Below, in pieces: positions 7,672-9,097 of a stretch of DNA of 9,097 nucleotides. The translations under genes and the position numbers were made by a program. How positions within the stretch are numbered: position 1 is the first letter of the stretch; every line of letters begins with the position of its first letter. This DNA comes from an uncultured Armatimonadota bacterium (GTDB lineage Bacteria; Armatimonadota; Armatimonadia; Armatimonadales; Armatimonadaceae), in contig CAIRTT010000197.1 of the NCBI GenBank assembly GCA_903881535.1, positions 1 to 9,097 on the forward strand, written 5' to 3'. Below the pieces are notes generated by a model. The model saw only the letters and a list, made by a program, of their open reading frames with translations, ran no database searches and was not told the origin of the DNA.

Positions 7672-7699
7672 ATTATATAGCATCGCGATGTTCTGTCGG
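7672..7699 (-). promoter_or_regulatory. Sigma70-type promoter of the glmU-prs-pth-nusB-folD-ispA operon
   Basis: The - strand carries a perfect TATAAT (7672-7677) with CCGACA (7694-7699) sixteen bases upstream, a four-of-six match to TTGACA. Transcription would start near 7665, leaving a leader of only about 15-20 bases, which just holds the GGAGAG ribosome binding site. No other gene gap in the operon is long enough for an obvious promoter, so this probably drives all six genes. Confidence 0.6.
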
Positions 7700-7898
7700 T
7701 TGGATGGCCGCAGAGTAGATGCCGTGAAACAAATAAATAGTTTCGGGTGGACTGATTGGCATACGTCCTGCATCACCTTTCTCCGTGAAGCAAACGCAGT
7801 GTGAAAGCCAGAATCAATCAGGCCTGGAACTACATGCAGAATTGCTCAGACGAACGCTGGTCTACGATAACCGGCAATTAAAGACGATTGGAACATCA
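7700..7898 (+). other. Intergenic leader upstream of the PEP-CTERM gene, possibly structured
   Basis: About 200 bases hold no convincing gene. Small inverted repeats are present: GAAAC (7726-7730) with GTTTC (7740-7744) around an A/T-rich loop, the palindrome CAGGCCTG (7819-7826), and GCTGGT (7856-7861) with ACCGGC (7870-7875), a six-pair hairpin with one G-T pair lying 23 bases before the ATG. I see no strong + strand promoter. The best guess, TTGCTC (7842-7847) with TACGAT (7863-7868), has a poor 15-base spacing. An RNA element is possible but I cannot name one. Confidence 0.3.
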
Positions 7899-8510
7899 AT
7901 GAAGAACCTTAAAATTTTTACCGCAACCGCAGCAGCAGTCCTGGCCCTGTCGGTCGCAGGCAGCGCTCAAGCAGACACCTACACACTTTTCAGTGGTAGC
8001 TGTATCGACAACTCAAACGTTACCGGCTCAGCAAAAAAGGGTGTCGAAAAAGTCTACTTTGTCAAAGACTCCACCGACCTCTCCAGCGTGACTGGCACAG
8101 GCAACTTCTACCTCCGCTTGGTAGACAACCTCTTCCAGGTCACCAATGTTGCTAAGAGCATTGTCTACCTCGAAGGCAACGCAACGATTCTGCAAAACAC
8201 GTATGCTTATGCTGGAGCGAATGGTCCTGCATTCAACTACAGTGGAACGGTTGACTACACGGGTGGCCTCTGGCTTGATCCGCTTCGCACCTTCATCGGT
8301 GGCAGTCCAAACAGCAATCCATTGACCGGTACCTGGGAGTTCTCCGGTACATCCGCTGCACCAAAGGGTGTTGACTACCTCAACATCACTGTCAGCGGTC
8401 AGGGACCTTCCTCTGCAGTACCTGAGCCAGGCGAGTGGGCAGCGATGGGAATGCTGGCCTCCGGTCTTGGCGGCTTGGTTGTCCGCGCTCGCCGCCGCAA
8501 GCTTGCATAA
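7899..8510 (+). CDS. Secreted PEP-CTERM sorting-domain protein of unknown function
   Basis: This is a 203-residue exported protein. Residues 1-25 are a Sec signal peptide: MKNLK, a hydrophobic Ala/Leu/Val stretch, then GSAQA followed by Asp, the likely cleavage site. The mature domain (26-170) is rich in Ser, Thr, Gly, Asn and aromatics and is probably beta-rich. I recognise no catalytic motif, and it has one Cys (Cys35). The C-terminus is a complete PEP-CTERM signal: VPEPG (174-178), a hydrophobic helix (about 179-195) and a basic end RARRRKLA. Such proteins are handed to an exosortase, which removes the tail; they are often linked to exopolysaccharide or the cell surface. No exosortase is in the window. 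I use the ATG at 7899 because an in-frame upstream ATG at 7785 would put 38 hydrophilic residues before the signal peptide. A weak GGA lies before the start. A hairpin follows the stop. Confidence 0.92.
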   Translation: MKNLKIFTATAAAVLALSVAGSAQADTYTLFSGSCIDNSNVTGSAKKGVEKVYFVKDSTDLSSVTGTGNFYLRLVDNLFQVTNVAKSIVYLEGNATILQNTYAYAGANGPAFNYSGTVDYTGGLWLDPLRTFIGGSPNSNPLTGTWEFSGTSAAPKGVDYLNITVSGQGPSSAVPEPGEWAAMGMLASGLGGLVVRARRRKLA

Positions 8511-8525
8511 TCTTTAGCTGCACGT

Positions 8526-8561
8526 ACATCCCTTCACCAGGTCCGCCGGGTGCAGGGATGT
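8526..8561 (+). terminator. Hairpin after the PEP-CTERM gene, probable terminator
   Basis: ACATCCCT (8526-8533) pairs with AGGGATGT (8554-8561). After one mismatch the stem continues as CACC (8535-8538) with GGTG (8549-8552), leaving a loop of about ten bases. It starts 15 bases after the stop codon. No T-run follows (CTGCATTTA), so it is a weak intrinsic terminator, or an mRNA 3'-end stabiliser, rather than a textbook one. Confidence 0.5.
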
Positions 8562-8579
8562 CTGCATTTAAGGCGTATG

Positions 8580-8609
8580 ATTACAGGCACTGCGATTAGG
8601 GGCTAGAAT
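8580..8609 (+). promoter_or_regulatory. Candidate promoter for the gene at the right edge
   Basis: ATTACA (8580-8585, four of six to TTGACA) is followed after 18 bases by TAGAAT (8604-8609, five of six to TATAAT). The predicted start near 8616 would leave a leader of about 38 bases before the ATG at 8654. It lies between the hairpin of the previous gene and this gene, where a promoter is expected. Confidence 0.4.
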
Positions 8610-8653
8610 GAATGCGTATGCCGGTATCTGCGCGGCGATAGGATTGAGAAAAA

Positions 8654-9097
8654 ATGGTACATGAAACAGCCGCCCGTAATACTGCAAGGGCATCCGTATG
8701 GACTTTACAAACAGAACTTCTGACCCCCCAACATTTGGTGGATGCTCTGATTGACCGTGGATTCCTTCCAGGGATTACACCTGTTGGTCAGGAAGACGAA
8801 ACACAGGCTGGGTCGACATCCGATATGTGGCAAATGGGGCTGGGCGAACCTGGGTATCACTTTGCTAGTCTCTCCAGCTCAAAAGGTCAGGGAGCAACGG
8901 TTACCGTCACCACATTTGCTGCGGGCACCGAGCTGCCCGGGCATCAGTATGGCAGAACCCTCGGCCGCCGCGGCGGCATTGTCTATAACATCGAGGCGCA
9001 TGGTCCAAGCAATTCCGATCGCGCACTTTGCGAAAACCTTGCGGAAGCCATTATGGAAGCTGTGGATGGTCTTGTTGAAATAACAGGACGTGGGCAA
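8654..9097 (+). CDS. Unrecognised protein, N-terminal 148 residues, cut by the window end
   Basis: An ATG at 8654 opens 148 codons without a stop to the window edge. An in-frame TGA at 8645-8647 means no earlier start is possible. AGGA (8640-8643) lies ten bases before it. I do not recognise the family. The N-terminus is soluble, with no signal peptide or membrane segment. Residues 15-37 look helical (WTLQTELLTPQHLVDALIDRG). A polar linker follows (about 45-60). Then comes a Gly/Ser/Thr-rich, beta-like stretch with FASLSSSKGQGATVTVTTF (70-88) and GRRGGIVYNIEAHG (104-117). A second helix-like segment, ENLAEAIMEAVDGLVEITG (127-145), precedes the cut. Codon choice resembles its neighbours, and the competing frames on both strands give low-complexity or less protein-like sequence. 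Confidence 0.75.
   Translation, partial: MVHETAARNTARASVWTLQTELLTPQHLVDALIDRGFLPGITPVGQEDETQAGSTSDMWQMGLGEPGYHFASLSSSKGQGATVTVTTFAAGTELPGHQYGRTLGRRGGIVYNIEAHGPSNSDRALCENLAEAIMEAVDGLVEITGRGQ

Noticed and set aside
7785..7880. A cyclic-di-GMP-I (GEMM) riboswitch before the PEP-CTERM gene
   Set aside because: Fragments such as GCAAACGCA and GAAAGCC followed by GGCCTGG are reminiscent, but the conserved CACGCACAGGGCAAACC core and the proper stem order are absent.
7785..7898. An upstream in-frame start adding 38 residues to the PEP-CTERM protein
   Set aside because: The added residues are polar and would place the signal peptide internally. The ATG at 7899 gives a standard signal peptide.
8751..9083. 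A 110-codon + strand frame and a 72-codon - strand frame at the right edge
   Set aside because: Both overlap the 8654 frame, which has a better start, a promoter and a more protein-like composition.

Overview
The window is about 9.1 kb of ordinary bacterial chromosome, densely coding and of middling GC. The best taxonomic clue is a secreted protein ending in a PEP-CTERM signal of the form VPEPGEW, a helix, then RARRRK. I associate this with Armatimonadota (Fimbriimonas/Chthonomonas-like). A GH42-like hydrolase of a planctomycete/armatimonad style fits that. The assignment is an inference from protein style, not from a marker gene.

Layout. (1) Bases 1-2459, + strand: the 3' part of a large glycoside hydrolase (TIM barrel, a second alpha/beta domain, a beta domain) with an unusual Arg-rich, otherwise acidic tail. 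It ends at a strong hairpin terminator (2477-2514) shared with the convergent operon. (2) Bases 7648 down to 2579, - strand: one tightly packed six-gene housekeeping operon, glmU-prs-pth-nusB-folD-ispA. Junctions are +6, +9, +24, -8 and -4 nt. A promoter with a perfect TATAAT lies just upstream of glmU. (3) Bases 7649-7898: a divergent intergenic region with the glmU promoter and a possibly structured leader for the next gene. (4) Bases 7899-8510, + strand: a 203-residue secreted PEP-CTERM protein followed by a hairpin. (5) Bases 8654-9097, + strand: the first 148 codons of an unrecognised protein that runs off the window, with a plausible promoter before it.

How the genes fit together. The operon supplies basic precursors and translation/transcription functions: an amino-sugar acetyltransferase for cell-wall UDP-GlcNAc (GlmU), PRPP (Prs), recycling of peptidyl-tRNA (Pth), an rRNA antitermination factor (NusB), one-carbon folate interconversion (FolD) and a prenyl diphosphate (IspA). 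It joins two gene neighbourhoods well known in bacteria, glmU-prs-pth and nusB-folD-ispA. The xseA/xseB genes often found between folD and ispA are absent.

Most notable point: the GlmU homologue keeps an intact-looking C-terminal acetyltransferase domain, but its N-terminal uridylyltransferase domain is shortened and lacks the nucleotide-binding, catalytic and sugar-binding motifs. If so, the last step of UDP-GlcNAc synthesis must come from another protein. I found no convincing mobile element, CRISPR array, tRNA, rRNA or defence system.
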